Positions 22,440 through 33,497 of a DNA stretch of 64,000 nucleotides are shown here, piece by piece. Location of the stretch: positions 80,797,488 through 80,861,487 of the forward strand of contig CM055271.1 of NCBI GenBank assembly GCA_029237695.1. Direction: 5' to 3'. A program made the position numbers and the translations under genes. Source of the DNA: Conchocele bisecta (taxonomy: Eukaryota > Mollusca > Bivalvia > Lucinida > Thyasiridae). Under the pieces are notes generated by a model, which saw only the letters and a list, made by a program, of their open reading frames with translations, had not been told where the DNA came from and did no database searches. Position 1 is the first letter of the stretch, and every line of letters begins with the position of its first letter.

Positions 22440-24380
22440 TTTTGTTACCTTAGCGATTATCATGACTGCCGAATTTCAAGCCGATTTCAAGATGGCAACC
22501 ATATACAACGTACTATATATTGCGCATTAAAAGTTGCCCATTGAGTATGGTGGATGATTAATTATGCACGACAACCCTGCAAAAATGTTGGCTGTATATA
22601 TTAAACTTACTGTGAAATCCAAAATGGTTACTCTTTGGTATTTGCCATATTGAAAAGAAAAACACAAAGCTACAAAGTGATCAAAGGCTGATCATATATT
22701 TTAAGTCTGAATAAACTGAATGCCAAATTGGGACGTTGTTCTCACTGGTACAGGAAGGCAATAAAGTACAAGCGGACATGAACTGTCTTGTTTCATAACT
22801 ACTTGAATAACTATTTATGATTTTCCTGTTATCATAATTTAGGAGTCAAAGTTGTCCTGTATATTCCTATCTTGAATGCATAACACTCAGTACTTTTAAA
22901 CACGATACTTAGTGGAATGTGTGGCTGCTAACCAACTATTTCCAATTGTATATAAACACAATTATACATATGTATATTATCACACTTAATATATGAGTCA
23001 CAGTCTGTGACATGTGTGTGTGATAGTGTGTATGCTATTCTCACTTCTTCAATGTGTTGGTGTTAGAAGTCATCATAACCAGCAGCATGCGTCCTTTTGA
23101 TGTATGTATTTTAATTATATAAGGAGTGCAACTCCAGTGACGACATGCATCAGATGCATGCCTTTATATAATTGTAGATAATGATCATCCAACCGAACAC
23201 ATACATATAGTTCTATGATTGTAGACAATGATATGACATTGAATATGAGACTTTAGCTGATGATTCCAAACTCATGGTAAAACATATTCAGTAACTATAC
23301 GATCATATGGGCTAAATGGTGCAGTTACTGCATCAGTAATTGTTTGTACTACAGCAGTTGTCAGAATTACACTTCTTATCAGTATTATCATTGGCATGCT
23401 GTTCCTGATAGTTTATGCTTAGTTGAGGCTCTGGGGATGGATGATACATATATGACAATATGCATTACGTGTGGTTTTATCGCTTGTCAACCATATAGTG
23501 CAATCATATTTCCTATTTAGAATTCGGGTTGGGTTTTCTATCCGATATTAGTTAATTTGAGTTGTGGTCACATTGTCTGTGATGTAACAATTTCATATTT
23601 GATAAGCATCCATCAGTGATCAAGATATATTTCCGCAACAGTTTATGCTGATAAACGTATACAGTTTATATGTTTAATGGTGAACCGGTCAGTCTTTTTT
23701 TGCATGTATTAGTAGTTAGCTCATAACTGATTCTTCATTCATGGTAGTTCTACAAATCACGTCGTACATACATGTCACATATGTGCTTGTAGAGGTAAGT
23801 CGCCATATAAAATGGATTAATCAAGAATTTATAATTGATTTATAATCAAACTAAATATATCACTGGAGGTGGCCACAAGTTAGGCCCCTTGTAGATTCGA
23901 TTCATCTTAATCATTTTGCAGAAATATGATGGATGACCTGCGAGCAATATCTAGCATCTAGCAAACACCCAGTATCACGGTCAGTCAGTGATGAGTTGAT
24001 GGACAGTTGACGGATACGTATCTGTATAAGTGAAGACCAACATGCAACACAGCTTCCACTTTCATTAACTTACTGGGACTCATATAGTAACCTTAGAAGT
24101 CATAATAACATAACACTAGTAGCAATTTGTATGACTTTAAAGATGGCATAATGTCACCGTTTTGAAGTCATGATTTGCCCACGATTGGAAAAAAAACTGT
24201 GTACTTCTGCCTTAACTAGAAGTATAATATACAGCCAAGCAATAACAAGTTCTCAAGGTTATATCTTATTTGTAAGAAAGCCGATTTGTTGTGTAATTGT
24301 AACTTTGTGAAATACTCATGACTTGGTACTTTTAGCCCATATAGCATCTTGTGAAAATATTGTATTTTGTCTTTTTGAGA
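22440..24380. other. Unique AT-rich interval between family U arms
   Basis: About 1.9 kb lying between the two arms. No frame over about 60 residues looks protein-like; no transposase or RNA gene found. A decayed element interior is possible. Confidence 0.4.
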
Positions 24381-24389
24381 TGTAAGATG

Positions 24390-24735
24390 GTGGCCATCTT
24401 GGATTTCCAAACCCTGATAACGTCCTACCTAACAAACAGCCCTTCCAGTAGGTGTGGTCTGTTCAAATTAGCCAAACGGTCACACCATGTGCACTTTGAG
24501 CTTAATTATCCTCAGAAATATGTGGTTTATATTGTCCAAGATGGCGGGCGGCGGCCATCTTGGATTTATAGGGCTTAGTGACTTTCAAACCAACACACAA
24601 CCCCTCCAACAGGTATTGCATACTAAAATTAGTTAACATATACACATTAGTTTTACTTTTAGCTTAGTACCAACTAACAATATAGAGTATTATACATTTT
24701 AAGATGTTGGACGGCGGCCATAAGTGTGATAATAT
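24390..24735. repeat. Right arm of the 2.7-kb inverted repeat (family U)
   Basis: Includes CCCTTCCAGTAGGTGTGGTC, GTGACTTTCAAACCAACAC and TTAGTTTTACTTTTAGCTTA, inverse of the left arm. A local hairpin CCAAGATGGCGG...CGGCCATCTTGG lies at 24536-24563. Confidence 0.65.
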
Positions 24736-24985
24736 GGATCTGGCAAATAATGCAGTTCCGGACCAGATTGCGCAGATATGTAGGATGATTTGGATCAACA
24801 CTTGCCATAAACACTATAATGGCTTCTTTGCACAATAAAGCATGCGATATTAGGTTTTATTACAAGCAATTAGGCCATAACATATACAAGCTGGACCGGA
24901 TTTCTATAAATACATTCAACAGGAAATAACTAGCTACAATCATCCATTGGAAAGCTTCAAGAAATAGCGTGTACATGAATCATGG
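24725..24985. mobile_element. MITE family Q, diverged copy
   Basis: Carries GATCTGGCAAATAATGCAGT, GTAGGATGATTTGGATCAAC and the terminus ATTTCTATAAATACATTCAA, CAGGAAATAACTAGCTAC. The first part matches 51180-51268. Confidence 0.5.
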
Positions 24986-25011
24986 GTAATGCATAGCTAC
25001 CTGGGGGCCGT

Positions 25012-25228
25012 TTAACTAAACGTCGTACGACTAAAATGTTCGTAAGTTCAAAATTATTTCATATTTACTCTATTTTCTTGTAAATACTTATTAGTTTTAA
25101 ATTTATTGAGCATGCATATGCAGCCTATGCTCAATAAATGTAAATCCATCAATTGAAGTTTCCAGACGATCCTAAATTTGCACTTACGAACATTTTAGTA
25201 GTACGAAGTTTAGTGAAACGGCCCCAGG
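25012..25228. mobile_element. MITE family A, copy 2
   Basis: It starts GGGGCCGTTTAACTAAACGT, CGTACGACTAAAATGTTCGT and ends TACGAAGTTTAGTGAAACGG, CCCC. The inner palindrome is built on ATGCATATGCAGCCTATGC. Confidence 0.85.
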
Positions 25229-25386
25229 CATTCTCTGTGTATGAGTTATCAAATAGTTATCAAGATCCGTTTCACTAAACGTACGACTAAACTGTTCGTA
25301 AGTGCAAAAGTATGATAGTCTTTACAGGTACATGCCCACTCAGTAGGTACAAACTGTTCTTTATATCAGAGACATCATCTGACATT

Positions 25387-25400
25387 TTCTGTAAGCAAGT

Positions 25401-25434
<34 letters not shown>

Positions 25435-26702
25435 TCCATTCTTTATTTAAAGAGGGTAACCAAGTTGGCGTGCACCAATCTTCCCTAAGGCCCTCTCAAC
25501 CACAAACACATATTTACAGTGAACAGGTTATGGCATGTATAAAACAAGTGATGCAACCCAACTGCCACCAGCTACACGAAGCTGGCAAACGTTGGGTTGC
25601 TTGCAATACGCAATTTTAACATGATAATTTATGACAAAACCGCGCTTATTGTCTCAGAAACGAGCAGGTTGCAAATGCTGACTGACCCGAAACTCATGAT
25701 CAAATACTAATATCCCGACAGAGTCCGTTCGTTGTAGACATTATTGATTAAATGTTAAGTAACTGGATAACGAACAATAATGACCCAGATCAGATTGTGC
25801 GTATGCGAAAGACGGTCAGAGTCTACATCAATTCGTCGAGACAATAAGACCATACCAAATCGTAATATCCCTAAATACCGGGAGACTCGTCTGTCGACAC
25901 AGCTATAAACCGGCAACTCTCTAAACGAAGGATATCACATAGAGAATAGTAGGTTAGTGCCGTGAATGGGAAAAAATATCTGGCAAGGCTTAGGAAACGG
26001 GATGGGCGAGGCTCTGCCGAGCACATCCCGTTTCCGAGCAGCGCCAGATATATTTTCCATTCACGGCACTAACCTACTATTCTATTTATCCCGTCAACGC
26101 CTACTAATGGCTTTAAAATTCAGAAGAATAATCCCAGCCACCGCACATATGCATACGCTGTGATTAGGTCGTATTGACAGGATATCAAAAATGGTTCACG
26201 GCACCGTGTTTCACGGCACATACGCACTGTGTTGACGGGATAAAATATTATTTCTGTAACTCGTCATATAATAACCATACACATTGGGATATCATTCCTT
26301 TCCGGCAATCTCCATATTTCATTGAGATTTCCTAAAACAAACGACGTCACAATAAATAGGGTTATTACGGCTGTTTTGCATGTAATTTATGGGCGGCATT
26401 TTTATGATACTAATGGTGGTGGTGGGTCAATTTAATGACATCTACTGACATTTCATCCATGATGAACATTGAACTGTGAATACATTTATGCTGCTCGCAT
26501 TTAAATAATACTGTTATAGGTCTGGGAACATGCAGGGCCTCGTTTGTCACATATCGTAGTGTTATGTTAGTGTTCTCCAGTCGTGTTGATTGCATAATAA
26601 ACATTTCACTTAAATATGCGGGAACTAATCCATTGAGGGTTTTGTACATTCTTGTAGCTTTCTACAAAAATATAGTTTCATCAAAACTTAAAATGTTTAC
26701 TT
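25387..26702 (-). pseudogene. 5'-truncated non-LTR retrotransposon, RT C-terminus and 3' tail
   Basis: The minus-strand frame 26410-26649 starts MYKTLNGLVPAYLSEMF and continues with LRYVTNEALHVPRP and TVLFKC, the pattern of the region just after the reverse transcriptase domain in many animal LINEs (M-Y-K-x-L-N-G-L-x-P-x-Y-L, then a V-P-R-P box). On the minus strand the copy ends at about 25387 in CTTGCTTGCTTGC repeats just after an AAATAAAG, a typical microsatellite-like LINE tail. Family C is inserted at 25938-26250 in the 3' untranslated part. The upstream RT and endonuclease are missing. Confidence 0.65.
25938..26250. mobile_element. Family C, copy 3, opposite orientation
   Basis: Here the palindrome module (AGAATAGTAGGTTAGTGCCG and inverse) comes first, followed by the TIR module starting ATTTATCCCGTCAACGCC and ending GTGTTGACGGGATAAA. 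Module order is preserved once orientation is reversed, showing that the two modules move as one unit. Confidence 0.85.
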
Positions 26703-26934
26703 TGTGTCTACTGAGTGGATATGTACCTTTAAATCTCACATTAACACTGTGTTCTTGTAAACAAGTATCGTACTTATATTTATTGAGCATAGACTGCATG
26801 TACAGCCTAAATTCAATATATGTAAATACATTATTTGAAATTTCCAGACGATCCTAAATTTGCACTTACGAACATATTAGTCGTACGAAGTTTAGTGAAG
26901 CGCTAGCCTTGCCTGATAAACCCGATATCAGAAT

Positions 26935-27393
26935 AACACAACAAAAATCCCCCTCCCCCTTTCCTTATTTCACGAAATTCAATCAAGTATTGGTTTTATT
27001 GCGAAAAAAGAAAGATCTATTGGAATTTAACATGGGGCAAAGAAGGAGGAGGGTCGGGGAAAAAAAGAAATTGACTCTGAAACCTGCCCAGACAGATAGG
27101 AAATGATGTAACTAAGAAAACAAAAGTTGGATTTTGAAAATCGGTCCTTAAATTCCAAAACTATTTAAAAAAATATTTGTTTAACCCCACATGTTAAATT
27201 CCCATCGGAAATTGGTTGTCCCCCACCCCCCCCCCCCCTTCCCCAATAAATTCAATAGTTGATCATACAAAAAAATGTGATGGTGGCTTTTTGTTATTGA
27301 TGAAAAACTACTTACATTTAAATATGTTTTACTTTATGTGTTTAATAGCCAACAGTTGGTCAGCAGAACAATTGTGGAAGAGACAGTACTAGC
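26935..27393. mobile_element. Fold-back family I2, copy 1
   Basis: Contains TTTCACGAAATTCAATCAAG, GGAAATGATGTAACTAAGAA, CATGTTAAATTCCCATCGG and the right end TTGGTCAGCAGAACAATTGT, GGAAGAGACAGTACT. The left terminus is eroded. A small C-rich run (27222-27240) lies inside. Confidence 0.6.
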
Positions 27394-27399
27394 AGATTG

Positions 27400-28480
27400 T
27401 ACCACTCCAGATTGTGGTCAGAATTACACCTCTGGAATCGAGAAGAAACAACAAATAGCAAGATAGCCGTGTTTGAAAGTGAGTTTTGTTCAATGCACCT
27501 GTACACCACCACCTGCGCTAATCTTGCCAATATTTGTGAGTTGTTTTATTTCAAAATACCTAAATATTGTGCTTGAAATCAAGTAGGTTGATTGGCGGAG
27601 CCTGAGCTGTGCTTCATTGGAAGTTGAGATTGCCAATATATGTTCAGAAACGTTGGCGGCTGAGCAAGAGTAGCGCAGGCGGTTGTGTCCATGTATGATG
27701 CGTCAAACGAAACGTGACCAGTTAACACATCAGACAGTTTCACCACTTGGAGCGTTTGACACGTACAGTAAATAATATGGCAGCAAATAAAATATGGTGC
27801 AATACATCCCAGATATATAGGACAACAATGTACTATAAATATTATTTCAGCAGACTACACAAACAGCTATATGTCTGAGCTTTTCTACCATCACTCATAA
27901 AATATACAATGGACAGTTATGCAATGTGTAAAATGTCAAACTGATGCGATGCACTGTCTAATATTAGAAGTACATCTGACACAGGTAAAAGCCGTATTTA
28001 CTCGCATAGCGGGTACGTAAACAGTAGTGACAATACACTCAGATCACTGCTTACAAGTCAATTGAATCGATTTATGGTAATACAGGTATATATCTACAGC
28101 ACTGTGTATTGTTCTTAATGATACACAGTATTTACTGAATTCTCAAACCCTATAACGAAGGGTCAACAAACCCTTCAGATATCAGACTTTGTATATACAT
28201 TTTATGAAAACAAGGCATAGTCTGTCTGATGTCTCCCCATCATGTTGCACCAACTTTTATTCATGTGTTTGCCATTTATCAGTGGTATGTGTCAAACGCA
28301 ATAAGAGGTAAAACTCGGCGATGGCATGTACACAATAAGATGGCCGACATGACAACTCCATGCATTGTGTAGGATATAATATGAAGAAAATGTTCACATG
28401 TATGTTATGCATACATCCCTTCACATTTACGAAGCAATTATGCATGAATCGTTGGATGATCAGGGGCGCCACGGATCCTT
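27400..28480. other. Interval without recognisable gene
   Basis: Mixed-composition DNA. No frame above about 80 residues looks like protein and no clear element end is visible apart from scattered short inverted repeats. Confidence 0.4.
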
Positions 28481-28481
28481 G

Positions 28482-28996
28482 AAGGTACATGCCCACTCAG
28501 TAGACACAACACGTTATTTATAACAGAGACATCATTTGAGACATTATCTGGCAAAATAAACATTCATTCACCATTACCCCCCATGTATTGATTGGCATGA
28601 TTATACATTTTATATCTGACTTAAATTTCCACACTGATATCAGCAGCGATAACCGTGTTTCCTTAAAATGTTAACAGGGCCTTATTATTTATTCTCTGTA
28701 TTTATGTGTTGATGTGCAATGTTCATACTTAATTATAATCTGTCGAAAGTATTATATTTTCAAGTGCCGCAATTAATTAGTATATATAATAACAAAATAA
28801 TAGCATGCTTCATTTGCATATGAAAATAGCCTGATACCACCACGAGTCACTATCAATAAAATATACATTACTAAATGATTATATCTGCATCAGGCACTCG
28901 TAATTTTTGGAACTGGTAGAATAGTGAGACAAGTATACACTTATTTAATTCCTATAGATAACATGTTGTGCCTACTGAGTGGGCATGTACCTTTAA
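28482..28996. mobile_element. MITE family B, copy 2
   Basis: It starts TGAAGGTACATGCCCACTCA and ends TGAGTGGGCATGTACCTTTA. The interior includes CCATTACCCCCCATGTATTG and GCATATGAAAATAGCCTGAT. Opposite orientation to the copy at 9065. Confidence 0.85.
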
Positions 28997-29089
28997 GATA
29001 TTGAGGGGCTTTATGGTTATTATTCATTTTGTAGAATAAGATTTGAAAATGTTTAGACCGCCTAGACTCCAGGGTTTCCCATTTAAGGT

Positions 29090-29660
29090 CCTGATATAAC
29101 CTTTAAATATTGCATAGTTTAGTTGACCCTGTTACTATTCGTGCTACTTCTGTCTGGACCGATTCTATATCGCGCTTCACTTCGTTTGTACAGGTATCCC
29201 TGGCTACTTCACTATTCTCTACAAATGGACGAATACAATAATAGTACATGCGTTCCAGGGATGTTCTACTTAGCTTGAACTTTAGCGAGCGCAGAATTCC
29301 GATTCTCTGCCATGCTTCATTGATATAATATGAGATATGGGAATTCCATTTGCAGTCATCTGTGAAAGTTAGGCCTAAATGTGTATGTTCCTTAAACGTG
29401 TTTATAATCGAACCGTTCATGATTAAGTCGCGGTGTTGTGGCTTGGACAAATTTCTAGAAAATATCATTGATTCGGTTTTAGATGGAGTGAATTTGACTA
29501 ATCAACGTTGAGACCATCGATATATAGTTTAGGTCTCCATTTAATGTGTTTGTTCCAGATGTTTGGTCGTCGACTACTATGTATAGACTAGTATCATCAG
29601 CAAACAATTTTCTTTTGGAATTGATGTCTGTAACTATGGCATTGATGTAAACAGGACATG
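29090..29660 (-). pseudogene. Non-LTR retrotransposon reverse transcriptase fragment
   Basis: Reading the minus strand from about 29660, the first part encodes KLFADDTSLYIVVD, which contains the ADD catalytic motif of LINE reverse transcriptases, followed by the N-x-D-L-N segment. After a frame break near 29470-29500 the 121-residue frame 29103-29468 continues with HLGLTFTDDCKWNSHI, RIGILRSLKFKLSR and IRPFVENSEVARDTCT, the normal post-catalytic order (L-x-L-R-x-L-K-F-K-L, then Y-x-x-x-I-R-P, then A-R-I-V-T-G). The upstream part is lost at the boundary with family H near 29650. It is a dead copy. Confidence 0.85.
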
Positions 29661-29870
29661 AAATCAGTCAACGAGTTTAATAAATACCATATGAAATCAA
29701 CACGAATGTTGAATTTTATTTTTTTGTATAAACACATCATCATAATATGAAGCTGTGCTGATTACCTAACCCCATTTTTGCATCCGGCTCATTTGCATAT
29801 TTATTACACTAGTGTAATATGATTTTTATCACACTGTGTTATTAAACTGTGAAAGCTCATGTTTATGCAA
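29650..29870. mobile_element. Dispersed repeat family H, copy 1
   Basis: Contains GAAATCAGTCAACGAGTTTA, AATAAATACCATATGAAATC, AACACGAATG and CATATTTATTACACTAGTGT. Related copies flank the EEP gene at about 35855-36030 (same orientation) and 37945-38165 (opposite). Confidence 0.6.
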
Positions 29871-29898
29871 TAAAGTGTGATACTGCACTGCGAAACTC

Positions 29899-30368
29899 TA
29901 CGGAGCCCCGCAGGGGACGTAGATTTTTTTTCATAATTCGTTCCCACGAAATAACAATTCGTTCCCACGAAATAACAACTCGTTCCCTCAATTTAACAAA
30001 TTCGTTCCCACGAAATAACAACTCGTTCTCTCAATTTAACAATACGTTCGCACGAATTAACAATTAGTTCCCACGAATTAACAATACGTTCCCTCAATTT
30101 AACAATTTGTTCCCACGACATAACAATTCGTTCTCTCGAATTAACAATTCGTGGGAACGAATTGTGAATTCCAGGGAACGAATTGTTATTTTGTGGGAAC
30201 GAATTGTTAATTCGTGTGGGAACGAATTGTTAATTTGTGGGAACGAATTGTCATATCGTGGGAACGAATTGTTAATTCGAGGGAACGAATTATTAAATTG
30301 AGGTAACGAATTGTTAGTTCGTGGGAACGAATTAATAAACAAAATCCATGTCCCCTGCGGGGCTCAGT
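29899..30368. mobile_element. Family E, full copy 4 (largest)
   Basis: It starts TACGGAGCCCCGCAGGGGAC and ends GTCCCCTGCGGGGCTCAGTA. About eleven TTCGTTCCC units in one orientation are followed by about eight GGGAACGAATTG units in the other, turning at ATTCGTGGGAACGAAT near 30150. Confidence 0.85.
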
Positions 30369-30458
30369 ACAGCTCCGCTTATGTAACAGTGTAAATGTAC
30401 GTGTATGTGCGTTTTATTCTTATATAAACAATATACAATTATTGACTTTTTAGGAGTT

Positions 30459-30508
30459 GTACACGAGGTCATATTTACCGAGGCCGAAGGTCCGTAAATC
30501 TCGTGTAC
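30459..30508. repeat. Short hairpin with GAGGCCGAAGG loop
   Basis: Outer arms GTACACGAG (30459) and CTCGTGTAC (30500), inner arms around ATTTACC and GGTCCGTAAAT, enclosing GAGGCCGAAGG. Resembles the hairpin cores at 32790 and 33180. Confidence 0.5.
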
Positions 30509-30999
30509 ACCGACTCAAACGACAATAATTATGTATTATATGACTTATGTTTTTTGCTGAAACCCGACTGTCATTTATGTACAAGTTATCCATTGTTGTT
30601 GTTTTGCTTTCAAGTGCGACGTACATTTGTAAGCTTATTGCTGATGGGACGATAGTATTTGCGTAGCTTTGTTCAATTGGCTCGTCGTTGAACCGTGTCA
30701 TGCTTCCGTCGCGTGATCAGTGACTCGTGCATGCAGGTCAATATCGCATTTAGAATATCAATCTCGGACTTGTTTCACAATACCATTATATGTCCGCAAT
30801 CATGTGACCCTCTATTGGATACTGTCATTGACTGGACTTCTCAGTCATATAATAATATATTATCATAGGCTTAGAATAACAGGAGAACTAATTACACCCA
30901 CATTTTGAAAAAAGATAACCTGTTTTCGTCAGGGGTGTCCGTTCGGCTGTCTGTCAGTCGATTTTGAATGTGGTTTATTTATGGTTGGTAGATGCGCGA

Positions 31000-31440
31000 A
31001 CTTAATTTCGAATTTGACGTGACACCGGGTCATATATTGTCTCCATCTTGTATATATTACATTTTGCAAATTTGCTTCGTAAGAAATAAAGATTTCAAGC
31101 TCTAATAGCTACAAACGTTATATTTGCTACATGAATGTGAATTCCCTATTGTGTGTACATGTGCAGAATGAATATTTTCGATTTTTCATTTGATATCAGG
31201 GTCGTGGAATTTCTCCCGATTTTTTACATTGAATTTCGCAATTTTGCCTAGGAAGAAATAAATATTTTAAACCGTAATACATGGGCACTTCATATTTTGT
31301 ATGTGACTTTCTTATGGTGTGTAGATACTCACAATGAATTTACATTGTTTTATGTGACACCCAGGTAATGAATTATTCCCCCCTTTTGGAGTTAAAAATA
31401 AAGTGAAAAGATATGTTACTAAATTATAAATTGAATTTGA
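31000..31440. repeat. Degenerate tandem repeat of about 165-170 bp
   Basis: Three diverged units are suggested by GTGACACCGGGTCATATATT (31018), GATATCAGGGTCGTGGAATT (31192) and GTGACACCCAGGTAATGAAT (31352), each with a GAAGAAATAAA-like block in the first two. Low similarity; possibly an old satellite. Confidence 0.4.
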
Positions 31441-31458
31441 TTTAAATCGGTTCATTTA

Positions 31459-31943
31459 AAGGTATAAGCCCACTCAGTAGGCACTAACTGTTCTTTATAC
31501 GAATAAAATCAGTGTGTAATTGTGTCACTATTCCACCGGTTCTAAAAATTACGAGTCGCCGCTATACAAGTATAATCATATAGTAATATTTATTTTACTG
31601 ATAGTGACACGCGTTGGTATCAGGCTGTTTTCATATGTAAATGAGGCATTGTCTTTTTTAATTATTTATACTCATTAAATGCGTCACCTGAAAAAATAAT
31701 ATTTTCGACAGATTATAAAGTATGATAATTGTACATCAAAAAATAAATACGGAGTATAAATAGTAATGTCCGTTAACATTATAAGGAAACACGGTTATCG
31801 CCCCTGATATGAAATGTATAATAATGGCAATCAATACGTGGGGTAATGGTGAATGAATGTTTATTTTGCTAGAAAATGTCTAAGATGATGTCATTGATGT
31901 ACAGAACATGTTGTGCCTACTGAGTGGGCATATACCTTTAACA
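31459..31943. mobile_element. MITE family B, copy 3
   Basis: It starts AAAGGTATAAGCCCACTCAG and ends ACTGAGTGGGCATATACCTT. Interior as in the other copies, with a short deletion near the right end. Confidence 0.85.
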
Positions 31944-32012
31944 TGTAGAACGGGCATGTCTGTATGTATAGTAGTATCAGTAAAGACATGCCACAAATAC
32001 ATTGGATATAAA

Positions 32013-32200
32013 ACATGTTGCCGTGACTGGAGAAATGGGGCTTATGTGATTTGTGAGGAGATCTTGATCAACTATCATACTTCTGTAGCCTGATAATGAT
32101 CTATATTGATTGTCATAAGTATGACCTGTGTTTCATTTATGGAATATCGGACAGTGTAGATCATGACCAGACTGCGCGAGTCTGATCTGGATATCGAATG
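32013..32200. mobile_element. MITE family P, truncated copy
   Basis: It starts GCCGTGACTGGAGAAATGGG, GCTTATGTGATTTGTGAGGA and reaches CAGACTGCGCGAGTCTGATC. The right terminal repeat is absent. Confidence 0.6.
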
Positions 32201-32569
32201 CCAAGCAATATCGTGCTCATGAATTACATGTGTCTGAATAAAAAAAGTTGTATATCGGTGAGCGTCCAAGTTTTACAAACTTTCTAGTATAATTATTATA
32301 CAGTTTTATCAGGTAACCTGTCCTGTATTGACCGAATACGTACTGACTGATAACATATTGTTGTATCAGGCATTGACCTGATATAAACATCCGGGTTACA
32401 ACGATGTGAAAACTGACGTTCCATTGGTCGGATGACGTCACGTGACGTTACCGAATGACGTCTGTGTAATGACGCAACGTAAACAAGTCCGCGTTCTGTC
32501 CATAGATCACGACGTCATCTGTGGTCATCTGTGGTCATTTTCGAGCATAAAACGTTACCTGATAAATAT

Positions 32570-32713
32570 AATACCAGGCTACTGTCTTTTGATATCAAGT
32601 TTATCAGGCTCGGCTCGGAAACGGTAGGAACTCCTCGTCAAGCCTCGGAATTCCTACGCAATTCCTAGCCTTGCCTGATAAACTTAATATCAAAAGACAC
32701 TAGCCTGGTATTC
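32570..32713. mobile_element. Palindromic element family D
   Basis: Near-perfect palindrome: ATACCAGGCTACTGTCTTTT, GATATCAAGTTTATCAGGCT on the left, inverse on the right ending CACTAGCCTGGTAT. The centre is GC-richer (CGGCTCGGAAACGGTAGGAA). Its terminal half supplies the sequence seen in every unit of the 73-bp satellite at 39318. Confidence 0.75.
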
Positions 32714-32725
32714 TCTATATATCAT

Positions 32726-33490
32726 TAGGGGAATAGTCAAAACTAATTCCCCGAGGTCCTGTTGACGACCCGTGGCACTATTGCCCTGAGGCCGAAGGCC
32801 GAGGGCAATATTGCCTCGGTTCGTCCATAACACTGAAGGGTAGTATGTTTTGACTGCTCCCCAAAATGACCATGAAATAGCTGTTTTATTACAACCTGTA
32901 ATACGCAATGAACGTACATTTGGGGCGGGACGCATCGACTGACCGATCTAAATTACGTTGAATTTTATGACATCTTCGACAAAAAGTATGACGTCATGAT
33001 GTTCATGGGCGAACTACATGTATTTAAATGCCCGGCACGTGACACTATTTCCCAGACATGTCCAAATCCAGGAAATTAGTCGAAACTATATAATGTCATC
33101 TTATATAGCGAGTTGGATAATAATGTACAGTTATTTCATGACCATACGGGGAACTGTCAAAATTGTTGCCCCGAGGTGTTGTGGCCTTCGGCCTCCCGCA
33201 ATAGTACCTGGGGTCGTCCACAGCACCGATGGGCAATATGTGTTTTTTATGTTTCCCGAATGACCATGAAATAATTGTGTTATTACTTAACCTGCAAACA
33301 GTGTACATATATGTGACACAATGAATGTAAATTTGGCATGAGGTGCATCGACTGATATATCTAGATTAAATTACATTCTATTACATAATATTCGACACAA
33401 ATCATGACGTCATGATTTGCAGGGGTATTAAATTAAACAAAAGCATTTATTACCCAACTCCCAATAGAAGCTGATATTCTATAGTTTTGA
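32726..33490. repeat. 394-bp tandem duplication with internal hairpins
   Basis: Two diverged units. ATGACCATGAAATA occurs at 32866 and 33260, 394 bp apart, and both units also share the CATCGACTGA block and the TGACGTCATGAT block (32991 and 33406). Each unit has a hairpin centred on GGCCGAAGGCC or GGCCTTCGGCC. The 33122-33285 hairpin has arms CAGTTATTTCATGACCAT and its inverse. Confidence 0.65.
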
Positions 33491-33497
33491 CTAATTC

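Larger units (their letters stand above)
25326..26728. mobile_element. Ends of a family B MITE enclosing a LINE remnant
   Basis: The left end AGGTACATGCCCACTCAGTA with following CAGAGACATCATCTGACATT matches family B; the right end CTACTGAGTGGATATGTACC is its inverse terminus. Only about 60 bp of the left and 25 bp of the right remain, so most of the B interior is lost or was never present. Confidence 0.7.
25265..26905. mobile_element. MITE family A split by a nest of insertions
   Basis: The left part of family A (25265-25325, ending GATAGTCTTTACA) and the right part (26729-26902, starting TCTCACATTAACACTGTGTT) join to give the order seen in intact copies at 3506 and 48606. Everything from 25326 to 26728 is therefore inserted DNA: the two ends of family B, within which sits a LINE remnant, within which sits family C. 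Confidence 0.8.

Noticed and set aside
32690..32935. 81-residue minus frame overlapping the 394-bp repeat
   Set aside because: The frame is not kept in the second repeat unit, and no motif is visible.
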